5,474 bases of DNA. Source: an uncultured Actinoplanes sp. GTDB lineage: Bacteria; Actinomycetota; Actinomycetes; Mycobacteriales; Micromonosporaceae. The position numbers and the translations under genes were made by a program. The notes below the pieces were generated by a model, which saw nothing but the letters and a program-made list of their open reading frames with translations, had not been told where the DNA came from and ran no database searches. This document shows positions 1-5,474 of the stretch, piece after piece (position 1 is the first letter of the stretch; each line of letters opens with the position of its first letter). The stretch lies in the NCBI GenBank assembly GCA_934667465.1, contig CAKUMG010000475.1:1-5474 (forward strand). The letters run 5' to 3'.

Positions 1-863
1 AGCGCCGTGGCGACCAGCTGGGAACCCTCGTCCTGGACGTGGGCGCGGCCCTCGCGGATGGCGGCCAGCTCGGACGGCGAGCCGCCGTGGCTGAGATAGA
101 CCGAGTACGGCGAGAACGCGCCCGGCACGCCGCCCACCTCGTCGGCCAGCTCGACCGCGTCGGCGCGGCCCGGGCGGGCGCACAGGTGCACGGTCGGCGG
201 CTGGTTGTCCTCGATCAGCAGCCGGGCCGTGTCGTCCAGGTCGCCGCCGAGGGCCTCGGAGAAGGACCGGATGATCCACTCGGGGTGGTTGTGCGTGACC
301 GCGAGGTTCGCGATCGGGTTCTCGTCGTAGTCCGGCGTGATCTTGGCGAGCCAGTCGTCGAGGCTGGTCTCGGAGATGCCGCGCATGACCGCGTTCGCGA
401 AGCCGGACGCGGCGGGGGCGACCGAGCGGACCAGGTCCACCGTCTGGTTGACCGCCGCATGCGAGGGCACCCGGGTGAACAGCAGCTGGTAGGCGCCCAG
501 CCGCAGCGCGTCGCGGGCCGGCGGGTCGATCCGGGCCACGTCGCGCCCGGCCGCGTCCGCGATGATCAGGTCGAGGGTGCCCAGGGCGCGCAGGGTGCCG
601 TAGGTCAGCTCGGTCGCGAACGCCGCGTCCCGGCCGTGCAGGCCCAGGTCACGCAGGATCTCGGAGAGGGCGAGGTTGCCGTACGCGTCGTCGCGGTGCA
701 CGGCCGCGATCGCCTCGTAGGCGGCCTGGCGCGCGGGGTCCGACGGCGGGCGCCCGGCGCGCGGGGCCCGCCCCGACCGGGAGTCGCGGTCGTAACCGGG
801 GCCGGAGGGACGGCGCGGCCGGCCCGTGTTGTGCGGACGGTCGGCACGGTGCTCTGGGCTCAC
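1..863 (-). CDS. rsmB: 16S rRNA (cytosine-967 C5) methyltransferase RsmB, 3' end cut by window edge
   Basis: RsmB (Sun/Fmu) uses S-adenosylmethionine to make m5C at position 967 (E. coli numbering) of 16S rRNA in the small ribosomal subunit. The visible 287 residues hold an Arg/Pro-rich N-terminal tail (about 1-40), then the NusB-like RNA-binding domain (about 42-165) with [12 protein letters not shown] at 81-92 and FANAVMR at 155-161. Next come HPEWIIRSF at 193-201 and [10 protein letters not shown] at 276-285, which opens the methyltransferase domain. The SAM-binding core and both catalytic cysteines lie beyond the left edge; full-length family members are roughly 430-480 residues. The GTG start overlaps the fmt stop as GTGA, and GGGGAG sits 8 nt upstream inside fmt, so translational coupling is likely. 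Family assignment is firm; the exact methylated base is inferred from the family. Confidence 0.93.
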   Translation of the reverse strand, partial: MSPEHRADRPHNTGRPRRPSGPGYDRDSRSGRAPRAGRPPSDPARQAAYEAIAAVHRDDAYGNLALSEILRDLGLHGRDAAFATELTYGTLRALGTLDLIIADAAGRDVARIDPPARDALRLGAYQLLFTRVPSHAAVNQTVDLVRSVAPAASGFANAVMRGISETSLDDWLAKITPDYDENPIANLAVTHNHPEWIIRSFSEALGGDLDDTARLLIEDNQPPTVHLCARPGRADAVELADEVGGVPGAFSPYSVYLSHGGSPSELAAIREGRAHVQDEGSQLVATA

Positions 864-1786
864 TGGAACTGCTCCCCGGGGTTGAGCCGCAAGCCGCGGG
901 CCCAGTCGACGGCGGACATGGCTTTCTTGCCGGCGGCACGGACCTCACCCAGGATGACCGGGGTGGTCGCCGTGCCGACGAGGACCTGGGTGCGCTCGGC
1001 GAGCAGCTCCCCCGGCTTCAGGGCGGTGGCGTTGGCGATCGGGCGGACCGGGCCGAGTTTGACCCGCTCGTCACGGAAAGTGCTCCAGGCGCCGGGCGCC
1101 GGGGTGCACGCCCGGATCCGCCGGTCGACGGCGAACGCGGGGTCGCCCCAGCGCACCCGCGCGTCCTCGACCGAGATCTTGGGCGCCAGGGACACCCCGT
1201 CGGCGGGCTGCGGGTGGGCCCGGGCGGTGCCGGCCTCGATCGCGTCGAGCACCGCGACGAGCAGCCCGGCACCCTCGGTCGCGAGGCGGCCCAGCAGGTC
1301 ACCGGAGGTGTCGACGGGCCGGACGGTCTCGGTCAGCGTGCCGTAGACCGGGCCGGTGTCCATGCCGGCCTCGAGCGCGAACACGCTGGCACCGGTGACC
1401 TCGTCGCCGTGCAGGACGGCGTGCTGCACGGGAGCCGCCCCGCGCCACGCGGGCAGCAGCGAGAAGTGCAGGTTGACCCAGCCGTGCCGCGGGATCTCCA
1501 GCGCGGACGGCGGGACCAGGGCGCCGTAGGCGACGACCGGCACGCAGTCGGGCGCGATCTCCCGCAGCCGCTCCTGGAACTCCGGGTCGCGCGGCTTGGC
1601 GGGCGTGAGCACCTCGATGCCCCGCTCGTCGGCCCACGCCCCGGCGGGCGAGCGGACCAGGCGGCGGCCCCGGCCCGCGGGGGCGTCGGGGCGGGTGACG
1701 ACGGCGGCCAGCTCGTGCGACGAGGCGGCGAGCGCGTCCAGCGACGGCAGGGTGACCTCCGGCGTACCGGCGAAGACCAGGCGCAT
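860..1786 (-). CDS. fmt: Methionyl-tRNA formyltransferase
   Basis: Fmt transfers a formyl group from 10-formyltetrahydrofolate to the amino group of Met-tRNAfMet, making the cytoplasmic initiator for translation. At 308 residues it is normal family length. The N-terminal Rossmann-type domain begins [10 protein letters not shown]. The catalytic triad is visible as N105 and H107 in [17 protein letters not shown] (104-120) and D143 in GMDTGP. The C-terminal tRNA-binding domain (from about 205) carries [10 protein letters not shown] at 225-234 and [15 protein letters not shown] at 284-298. The ATG start is 4 nt after the def stop, with only a weak GGTGA ahead of it, so translation probably depends on coupling to def. 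The stop overlaps the rsmB start. Nothing essential is missing. Confidence 0.97.
   Translation of the reverse strand: MRLVFAGTPEVTLPSLDALAASSHELAAVVTRPDAPAGRGRRLVRSPAGAWADERGIEVLTPAKPRDPEFQERLREIAPDCVPVVAYGALVPPSALEIPRHGWVNLHFSLLPAWRGAAPVQHAVLHGDEVTGASVFALEAGMDTGPVYGTLTETVRPVDTSGDLLGRLATEGAGLLVAVLDAIEAGTARAHPQPADGVSLAPKISVEDARVRWGDPAFAVDRRIRACTPAPGAWSTFRDERVKLGPVRPIANATALKPGELLAERTQVLVGTATTPVILGEVRAAGKKAMSAVDWARGLRLNPGEQFQ
872..877 (-). promoter_or_regulatory. Shine-Dalgarno site for rsmB inside fmt
   Basis: GGGGAG on the minus strand lies within the last codons of fmt, 8 nt before the GTG at 863-861. It supports that GTG as the rsmB start rather than a later in-frame GTG or ATG, even though it gives a long Arg-rich N-terminal tail. 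Confidence 0.7.
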
Positions 1787-1790
1787 CAGC

Positions 1791-2348
1791 TCACCGGCCC
1801 AGACCGAAGAGGCCGCGGCCGTGCGGGCTGGTCTTGACCACCGGCGGCCGGCCCGCGTCGTACCACGGGGCGGAGCGGATCTGCTTCATGGCGTCCTTGC
1901 GGGCGGCGGTGTCGAGGCGGTCGAGGAACAGCACCCCGTCGAGGTGGTCGGTCTCGTGCTGCACGCAGCGCGCCATCAGCCCCGTGCCGACCAGCCGGAC
2001 CGGGTCGCCGTGCTCGTTGAAGCCGTCGGCGACCACGTTCTGCCGGCGCTTGGTGTCGACGTAGACGCCGGGGATCGACAGGCAGCCCTCGTTGCCGTCC
2101 TGCTCCTCCTCGTCGGGGAAGTGCAGGACCGGGTTGACGATGTGCCCGACCACGTCGTCGACGTCGAAGGCGAACACCCGCAGCCCCACGCCGAGCTGCG
2201 GCGCGGCCAGGCCGGCGCCGCCCTCGTCGCGCATCGTGTCGGTGAGATCCTTGACGAGCGTCCGCAGCTCCTTGTCGAAGTCGGTGACCGGGTCGGCCTG
2301 CGTGCGCAGCACCGGGTCGCCGAAGAGGCGGATGGGCTGGACGGTCAC
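1791..2348 (-). CDS. def: Peptide deformylase
   Basis: Deformylase removes the N-formyl group from nascent proteins at the ribosome, undoing the step made by fmt next door. All three family motifs are present: GAGLAAPQ at 44-51, EGCLS at 87-91 and HETDH at 131-135. The metal ligands are C89, H131 and H135, and the catalytic acid is E132; the metal is Fe2+ or a similar divalent ion in this family. A C-terminal extension of about 30 residues after the core (APWYDAG to FGLGR) resembles actinobacterial homologues. I chose the GTG at 2348 (185 residues, [14 protein letters not shown]) because AGGAG lies 9 nt upstream and homologues begin this way. A GTG at 2387 would add 13 residues and sits at the expected transcription start of a -10-like box, so a longer leaderless form is possible. 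Confidence 0.96.
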   Translation of the reverse strand: MTVQPIRLFGDPVLRTQADPVTDFDKELRTLVKDLTDTMRDEGGAGLAAPQLGVGLRVFAFDVDDVVGHIVNPVLHFPDEEEQDGNEGCLSIPGVYVDTKRRQNVVADGFNEHGDPVRLVGTGLMARCVQHETDHLDGVLFLDRLDTAARKDAMKQIRSAPWYDAGRPPVVKTSPHGRGLFGLGR

Positions 2349-2357
2349 TCGATCGTG

Positions 2358-2362
2358 CTCCT
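2358..2362 (-). promoter_or_regulatory. Shine-Dalgarno site for def
   Basis: AGGAG on the minus strand, 9 nt before the GTG at 2348-2346. It is the strongest ribosome-binding site near def and decides in favour of the 185-residue start over the upstream GTG at 2387-2385. Confidence 0.7.
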
Positions 2363-2392
2363 GACTGGCGTGCGGGGCGTTCTGCACCCCCT

Positions 2393-2398
2393 AGTCTA
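2393..2398 (-). promoter_or_regulatory. Candidate -10 box of the def-fmt-rsmB operon
   Basis: TAGACT fits the actinobacterial TANNNT -10 pattern and lies in the 89-bp gap between the P450 stop and the def start. Five nucleotides follow it before a GTG at 2387, so transcription would begin at or next to that GTG, giving a leader of about 38 nt with the AGGAG site. I see no convincing -35 hexamer 16-19 nt upstream (GGTCGC is the best at 17 nt). The box is supported by sequence pattern and position only. Confidence 0.4.
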
Positions 2399-2417
2399 CG
2401 GAGTTGCCCCGCGCGGC

Positions 2418-2459
2418 GACCGGCAGCGTCACCCGGCTCACAGCGTGACCGGCAGCGTC
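2418..2459. repeat. 13-bp direct repeat spanning the P450 3' end
   Basis: GACCGGCAGCGTC occurs at 2418-2430 and again at 2447-2459, 29 bp apart start to start. The right copy lies in the last codons of the P450 gene (encoding LPV near the C-terminus) and the left copy lies just past its stop codon. It may be a small duplication at the P450/def junction. An 11-bp version (ACCGGCAGCGT) also occurs at 5109-5119 in priA, where it encodes TLPV, so part of the similarity may come from common codons. Confidence 0.5.
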
Positions 2460-3634
2460 GCCCAGCCGCGCAGCGTCAGCCGCTCGCGCGACCGCGGCTC
2501 CCCGGCCGGTGCGATCCCGGGGAAGCGCCGCACCAGCGCCGGCAGCGCCACCTGCGCCTCGAGCCGGGCCAGCGGCGCACCGAGGCAGTAGTGCGCCCCG
2601 GCCCCGAACGACAGCGGCGCGTTGTCCGGGCGCCGCGGATCGAACCGGTCCGGGTCCGCGAAGCGAGCAGGATCACGGTTCGCGGCGCCCAGCAACAGCA
2701 GCATCTCGCTCCCCTCGGGCACCGGCACCCCGGCCACCACCAGGCCCGGGCCCGCGAACCGCTCGGTCAGCTGCACCGGGGAGTCGTGGCGCAGGCTCTC
2801 CTCGACGAACGCCGGGGCGTCGCGCAGCACCTCCGCGCGCAGCTCCGCCGAGCGCGCCAGCTCGTGCACCCCGTTGGCGAGCAGGTTCGTCGTCGTCTCG
2901 AACCCGGCCACCAGCAGCAGCGCCAGGTTGCCCAGCAGCTCGTCGGCGCTGAGCCGCTCCCCGTCCGCCTCGTGCGCCGCGACCAGCGCGCTCACCAGGT
3001 CGTCCCGCGGCTCCTGCCGGCGCAGCGCGATCATCGCCGCGAAGTACTCCTCCAGCTCGCAGGCGGCCGCGTGCGCCGCCCGGGCCTGCCGCTCGTCGAA
3101 GCGCACCTCCAGCACCGCGGTCAGCGCCTCGGCGAGCCGCCGGAACAGCATCCGGTCGGAGGCGGGCACGCCCAGCAGCGCGCAGATCACCCCGATCGGC
3201 AGCGGGTACGCGAAGTGGGCCACCACGTCCGTCCCGCCGCCCGACGCCCGCGCCTCCAGCTCGTCGAGCGCGTCGGCGACCTGCGCCTCGATCACCGCGC
3301 GCAGCCGCTCCACCCGCCGCGCCGTGAACACCCCGGAGGCGAGCCGCCGCATCGACGTGTGGTGCGGGGCGTTGGTGCGCAGCATCGAGTCCACGAACAG
3401 CGCGACGCCCTTGTTCTCCCGCCAGTCGTCCCAGAACGAGTCCAGCCGGGCGGCGTCGAACACCCGCGAGCCCGGATTGCGCAGCAGCGAGTCCACCGCG
3501 GCGTAGCCGGTGACGAAGTAGGCCCCGCCCTGCCCGACGACCGGACCCGCCGCGCGCAGCGCCGCGTACGCGGAGTAGGGCTCGTCACCGGCGGCGGGCG
3601 AGAGCAGCGTATTGATCGCGGCGGCAGCATCCAT
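2438..3634 (-). CDS. Cytochrome P450, soluble bacterial type
   Basis: A haem-thiolate monooxygenase of 398 residues, normal length for soluble actinobacterial P450s and without a membrane anchor. Landmarks in order: helix C HHTSMRR at 91-97; I-helix oxygen-activation motif AGFETT at 243-248; K-helix ExxR as E279-R282; NRDPARFADPDRFDP at 319-333; and the haem loop FGAGAHYCLG at 343-352, with C350 as the thiolate ligand. It ends with the usual RGWATLPVTL type of tail. All catalytic elements are intact. The substrate and CYP family cannot be read from sequence alone. No ferredoxin, reductase or biosynthetic gene lies beside it, so redox partners must come from elsewhere. The start is ATG at 3634 (TTG at 3637 is the alternative); an in-frame TGA lies a few codons upstream. 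There is no properly spaced Shine-Dalgarno: GGAGG at 3660-3664 is 25 nt away. Confidence 0.95.
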   Translation of the reverse strand: MDAAAAINTLLSPAAGDEPYSAYAALRAAGPVVGQGGAYFVTGYAAVDSLLRNPGSRVFDAARLDSFWDDWRENKGVALFVDSMLRTNAPHHTSMRRLASGVFTARRVERLRAVIEAQVADALDELEARASGGGTDVVAHFAYPLPIGVICALLGVPASDRMLFRRLAEALTAVLEVRFDERQARAAHAAACELEEYFAAMIALRRQEPRDDLVSALVAAHEADGERLSADELLGNLALLLVAGFETTTNLLANGVHELARSAELRAEVLRDAPAFVEESLRHDSPVQLTERFAGPGLVVAGVPVPEGSEMLLLLGAANRDPARFADPDRFDPRRPDNAPLSFGAGAHYCLGAPLARLEAQVALPALVRRFPGIAPAGEPRSRERLTLRGWATLPVTL

Positions 3635-3640
3635 CAATCC

Positions 3641-3646
3641 ATTGTG
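3641..3646 (-). promoter_or_regulatory. Weak candidate -10 for the P450 gene
   Basis: CACAAT matches four of six TATAAT positions, including A2 and the final T. It ends 6 nt before the P450 ATG at 3634, the spacing expected of a leaderless transcript, which would explain why no close Shine-Dalgarno is present. The best -35 candidate, TGAACC at 3665-3670, is poor. This is a tentative call. Confidence 0.22.
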
Positions 3647-3670
3647 CTGGCGGCTTCAACCTCCGGTTCA

Positions 3671-3684
3671 TCTGGCACCCCTAG
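3671..3684. repeat. Short element shared with the def leader
   Basis: The plus-strand sequence TCTGGCACCCCTAG here matches TCTGCACCCCCTAG at 2381-2394 in the def leader. They differ by the position of one G and one C in an otherwise shared TCTG(G)CACCCC(C)TAG. Both copies overlap a proposed -10 box and the two lie on either side of the P450 gene. The element could be a shared promoter or operator sequence, a duplication accompanying the P450 insertion, or chance in GC-rich DNA. Confidence 0.35.
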
Positions 3685-3687
3685 CGT
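3682..3687 (+). promoter_or_regulatory. Candidate -10 for the phytase-like gene
   Basis: TAGCGT fits TANNNT. It ends 8 nt before the ATG at 3696, so a transcript would have a leader of only a few nucleotides. No Shine-Dalgarno sequence precedes either ATG (3690 or 3696), consistent with leaderless translation. I see no good -35 at 16-19 nt (TTCAAC at 3655-3660 is 21 nt away). Confidence 0.33.
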
Positions 3688-3695
3688 CGATGATC

Positions 3696-4886
3696 ATGAG
3701 ACGCAACGTCACCCGGGTGGCCGTGGCCGCCCTCCTGATCGCCGGCGCGGGCCTGGTCTCCGCCCCGTCGTCCGCGCACGGCCCGTCGGCGCCCACCCTC
3801 ACCGGCTTCGCCTCGCTGCCGGCCCTGACCTTCGTGCCCGGCAGCGACCCGTCCGGCGCCGCCCTCGGCACCGCGCCCGTCAACGGCATCGCGGCACCCT
3901 GGGACGACCAGCCGGTGCAGGGCTTCTCCGGCGTCCTGGCCAACGGCGACGACACCTACGACGTGCTGAGCGACAACGGCTTCGGCACCAAGGCCAACAG
4001 CGGCGACTTCCTGCTCCGCATCCAGAAGATCGCCCCGGTCCCGCAGACCGGCAAGGTCGACGTCATCGGCGGCATCACGCGGACCGACCCGGGCCGCAAG
4101 GTCCCGTTCGCGCTGACGCGGGCGGACCGCGTCCTCACCGGCAGCGACTTCGACCCCGAGTCGATCGTCCGCGCCGGCGACGGCACCCTCTGGATCGGCG
4201 ACGAGTTCGGTCCTTACCTGCTGCACTTCGACCGCGGCGGCAAACTGCTGCAGGCACCGATCGCTCTGCCCGGCGTCTTCGCACCGGAGAACCCCGCCGG
4301 CACCGCCAACCTCGGCAGCAGCAAGGGCTTCGAGGGCATGGCCCACTCCCCCGACGGCCGCTACCTCTACCCGCTGCTGGAGGGCTCCGTCGCCGGCGAC
4401 AAGCCCGGTGACCTGCGCTTCAACGAGTTCGACACCCGGCGCGGCGGCTACACCGGCAAACGCTGGACCTATCGCCTGGAGTCGCCCGCGAACGCCATCG
4501 GCGACGCCATCCCGGTCGACGCGAACCGCTTCCTGATCATCGAGCGGGACGGCAACCAGGGCGACGCGTCGGTCGTCAAGCGCATCTATCTCGCGGACCG
4601 CCGCGACCGGAACAAGGACGGCGTCATGGACAAGACGCTCGTCGTCGACCTGCTGAATATCGCCAACCCGAAGCGCCTGGGCGGTTTCGGCAAGACGTTC
4701 CGCTTCCCGTTCCTGACCATCGAGGACGTCGCGCTGCTCTCCGGCGACACCATCGCGGTGCTCAACGACAACAACTTCCCCGGATCGGCCGGCCGCACCC
4801 CGAACGTCGCCGACAACAACGAATTCATCACCATCAAGCTGCCGAAGTCGCTCAACCCGGACCCGCGCGTCCTGCCGGGCCGCTGA
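3696..4886 (+). CDS. Secreted esterase-like activity of phytase family protein
   Basis: A 396-residue exported protein matching the Phytase-like family (Pfam PF13449), whose members are predicted beta-propeller-like secreted phosphoesterases; true phytase activity is not established for most. An Sec-type signal peptide is clear: RRNVTR, a hydrophobic stretch VAVAALLIAGAGLV (8-21) and a likely cleavage after SSA (residue 27). It is not a Tat signal, as RRNV lacks the consensus. Family motifs: GFSGVLANGD at 76-85, DNGFGTKANS from 93, GSDFDPES at 149-156, LWIGDEFGPYLLHFD at 165-179, KGFEGMAHSPDGRYLYPLL from 210, IIERDGNQGD at 281-290 and LNDNNFP near 356-362. DRNKDGVMD at 304-312 resembles an EF-hand calcium loop. 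Many D, N and E residues fit metal binding. I chose ATG 3696 because it suits the -10 box; ATG 3690 adds two residues. It diverges from the P450 and converges on priA. Confidence 0.88.
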   Translation: MRRNVTRVAVAALLIAGAGLVSAPSSAHGPSAPTLTGFASLPALTFVPGSDPSGAALGTAPVNGIAAPWDDQPVQGFSGVLANGDDTYDVLSDNGFGTKANSGDFLLRIQKIAPVPQTGKVDVIGGITRTDPGRKVPFALTRADRVLTGSDFDPESIVRAGDGTLWIGDEFGPYLLHFDRGGKLLQAPIALPGVFAPENPAGTANLGSSKGFEGMAHSPDGRYLYPLLEGSVAGDKPGDLRFNEFDTRRGGYTGKRWTYRLESPANAIGDAIPVDANRFLIIERDGNQGDASVVKRIYLADRRDRNKDGVMDKTLVVDLLNIANPKRLGGFGKTFRFPFLTIEDVALLSGDTIAVLNDNNFPGSAGRTPNVADNNEFITIKLPKSLNPDPRVLPGR

Positions 4887-4969
4887 TCCCGCTGCGGACC
4901 GCAACCCGCTGACTCGCCGCCGGCTCCCTGCCGCGGAACGTCTTCTCACGGTACGCACGACACGCCCAC

Positions 4970-4990
4970 GCCGCGGAGAGCTTCCGCGGC
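4970..4990. terminator. Short GC hairpin after the phytase-like gene
   Basis: GCCGCGGA (4970-4977) pairs perfectly with TCCGCGGC (4983-4990). A G-T wobble follows, leaving a 3-nt loop. It lies 84 bp past the phytase-like stop and upstream of a stronger hairpin at 5017-5059. There is no T-run after it. It may be a secondary terminator or mRNA 3'-end stabiliser, or just a GC-rich palindrome (it contains two CCGCGG sites). Confidence 0.4.
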
Positions 4991-5016
4991 CGCTCGCGCC
5001 CGTGTTCTCCGCGCGA

Positions 5017-5059
5017 TCCGCCCGGATGGTCACGCCTTTGCCGCGACCATCCGGGCGGA
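5017..5059. terminator. Bidirectional terminator between convergent genes
   Basis: TCCGCCCGGATGGTC (5017-5031) and GACCATCCGGGCGGA (5045-5059) form a perfect 15-bp stem with a 13-nt loop. It sits 130 bp past the phytase-like stop and 15 bp past the priA stop (minus strand), so it can end transcripts from both sides. No long T-run follows on either strand, as is common for hairpin terminators in high-GC actinomycetes. The perfect stem in otherwise unconstrained intergenic DNA makes a functional role likely. The rest of the 4887-5074 gap shows no open reading frame with gene-like features. Confidence 0.75.
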
Positions 5060-5074
5060 GCTGCCGGGTCGGCA

Positions 5075-5474
5075 TCACAGCAGCTCCGCGGGGTCGACCT
5101 GGATGCGCACCGGCAGCGTGGCCTTGCGCGCGCTCCGGACTCCCGCCGCCTCGTGCAGCGCGCGGGCCAGCACGGCGGCGCGCCCGCGCGGCACCCGGAC
5201 CAACATGCGCTCCTGGTCGTCGGCCGCCGGGACGGGGCCCAGGATCTCGGCGTCGTCGGGCAGCCGCGCCGCGTCGAGCAACTCGGCGACGGCCTCCGCC
5301 CGGCCGGTAAGGCTCACGAAGCGGGCGGCCGGCGGGAACGCCAGCTCGCGCCGCTCGGACAGCTCGCGGGCGGCGAACCAGCCGGGGTCCCAGCGCAGCA
5401 GCGCCTGCACGGGCGCGAGCGAGCCGTCGGCCACCACCACGACCCGGCCGCCCCGGCGCGCGGGCCGGCCCAGC
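5075..5474 (-). CDS. priA: Primosomal protein N' (replication restart protein PriA), C-terminal part only
   Basis: PriA recognises stalled or collapsed replication forks and starts reassembly of the replisome. Only the last 132 residues are in the window; the frame stays open to the right edge, so the N-terminal DNA-binding, helicase-like and zinc-binding regions are not visible. The fragment matches the PriA C-terminal domain: RRGGRVVVVAD at 6-16, ERRELAFPP at 40-48 preceded by WFAARELS, then EILGPVP at 76-82, MLVRVPRGRA around 90-99 and the typical end IQVDPAELL. Actinobacterial PriA proteins are known to lack recognisable helicase motifs, but this cannot be tested here. It reads toward def but is separated from it by the P450 and the oppositely oriented phytase-like gene. 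Confidence 0.87.
   Translation of the reverse strand, partial: LGRPARRGGRVVVVADGSLAPVQALLRWDPGWFAARELSERRELAFPPAARFVSLTGRAEAVAELLDAARLPDDAEILGPVPAADDQERMLVRVPRGRAAVLARALHEAAGVRSARKATLPVRIQVDPAELL

Noticed and set aside
39..1346. 435-codon open frame on the plus strand opposite rsmB and fmt
   Set aside because: Antisense to two well-supported genes, with no conserved motif in its product.
2428..2449. GTCAC/GTGAC inverted repeat after the P450 as a terminator
   Set aside because: Only 5 bp of stem with a 12-nt loop and no T-run, too weak to call.
3638..3645. Two-codon ORF (ATG GAT TGA) just ahead of the P450, with GGAGG further upstream
   Set aside because: Its ATG is 17 nt after GGAGG, too far for normal initiation, and a two-codon frame is easily due to chance. 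No attenuation structure is visible.
3612..3695. N-terminal extension of the phytase-like protein from a TTG at 3612
   Set aside because: It would overlap the P450 coding start and bury the signal peptide inside the protein. The Met-Arg-Arg start at 3696 gives a standard signal peptide.
2591..4411. 606-codon open frame on the plus strand opposite the P450 and running into the phytase-like gene
   Set aside because: Low-complexity Arg/Pro/Gln-rich product overlapping two genes with strong family motifs. It is typical of stop-poor high-GC DNA.
3681..5078. 465-codon open frame on the minus strand opposite the phytase-like gene
   Set aside because: Composition is dominated by Arg, Ala, Gly and Val with no recognisable domain. 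It is the antisense shadow of a clearly real GC-rich gene.

Overview
The window is GC-rich, with dense coding, GTG starts, 4-bp stop/start overlaps and long spurious antisense reading frames. This points to a high-GC actinomycete. The protein styles (helicase-type-motif-poor PriA tail, deformylase with a C-terminal extension, soluble bacterial P450) agree; a Micromonosporaceae-like host is possible, but I cannot fix the genus.

Layout, left to right. Positions 1-2348 (minus strand) carry a compact translation and rRNA-modification operon, def-fmt-rsmB. def and fmt are 4 nt apart, fmt and rsmB overlap by 4 nt, and rsmB runs off the left edge. Positions 2438-3634 (minus) encode a complete cytochrome P450. 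Across a 61-bp divergent intergenic region, positions 3696-4886 (plus) encode a secreted protein of the 'esterase-like activity of phytase' family. Positions 4887-5074 are a convergent intergenic region with two hairpins, one with a 15-bp perfect stem. Positions 5075-5474 (minus) hold the 3' end of priA, whose 5' part lies beyond the right edge.

How the genes fit together. priA-def-fmt-rsmB is a familiar gene order in bacteria. Deformylase and Met-tRNA formyltransferase act at opposite ends of the formyl-methionine cycle, RsmB methylates 16S rRNA, and PriA restarts stalled replication forks. Here the P450 and the secreted phytase-like gene separate priA from def, and the phytase-like gene faces the other way. 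priA therefore cannot simply be co-transcribed with def. A -10-like TAGACT just upstream of def suggests that def-fmt-rsmB has its own promoter.

I see no mobile element, tRNA, CRISPR array or clearly new multi-gene system. The points most worth a second look are the two-gene insertion, the def start (leaderless or Shine-Dalgarno-led), a short sequence shared between the def leader and the P450/phytase intergenic region, and the strong convergent hairpin.
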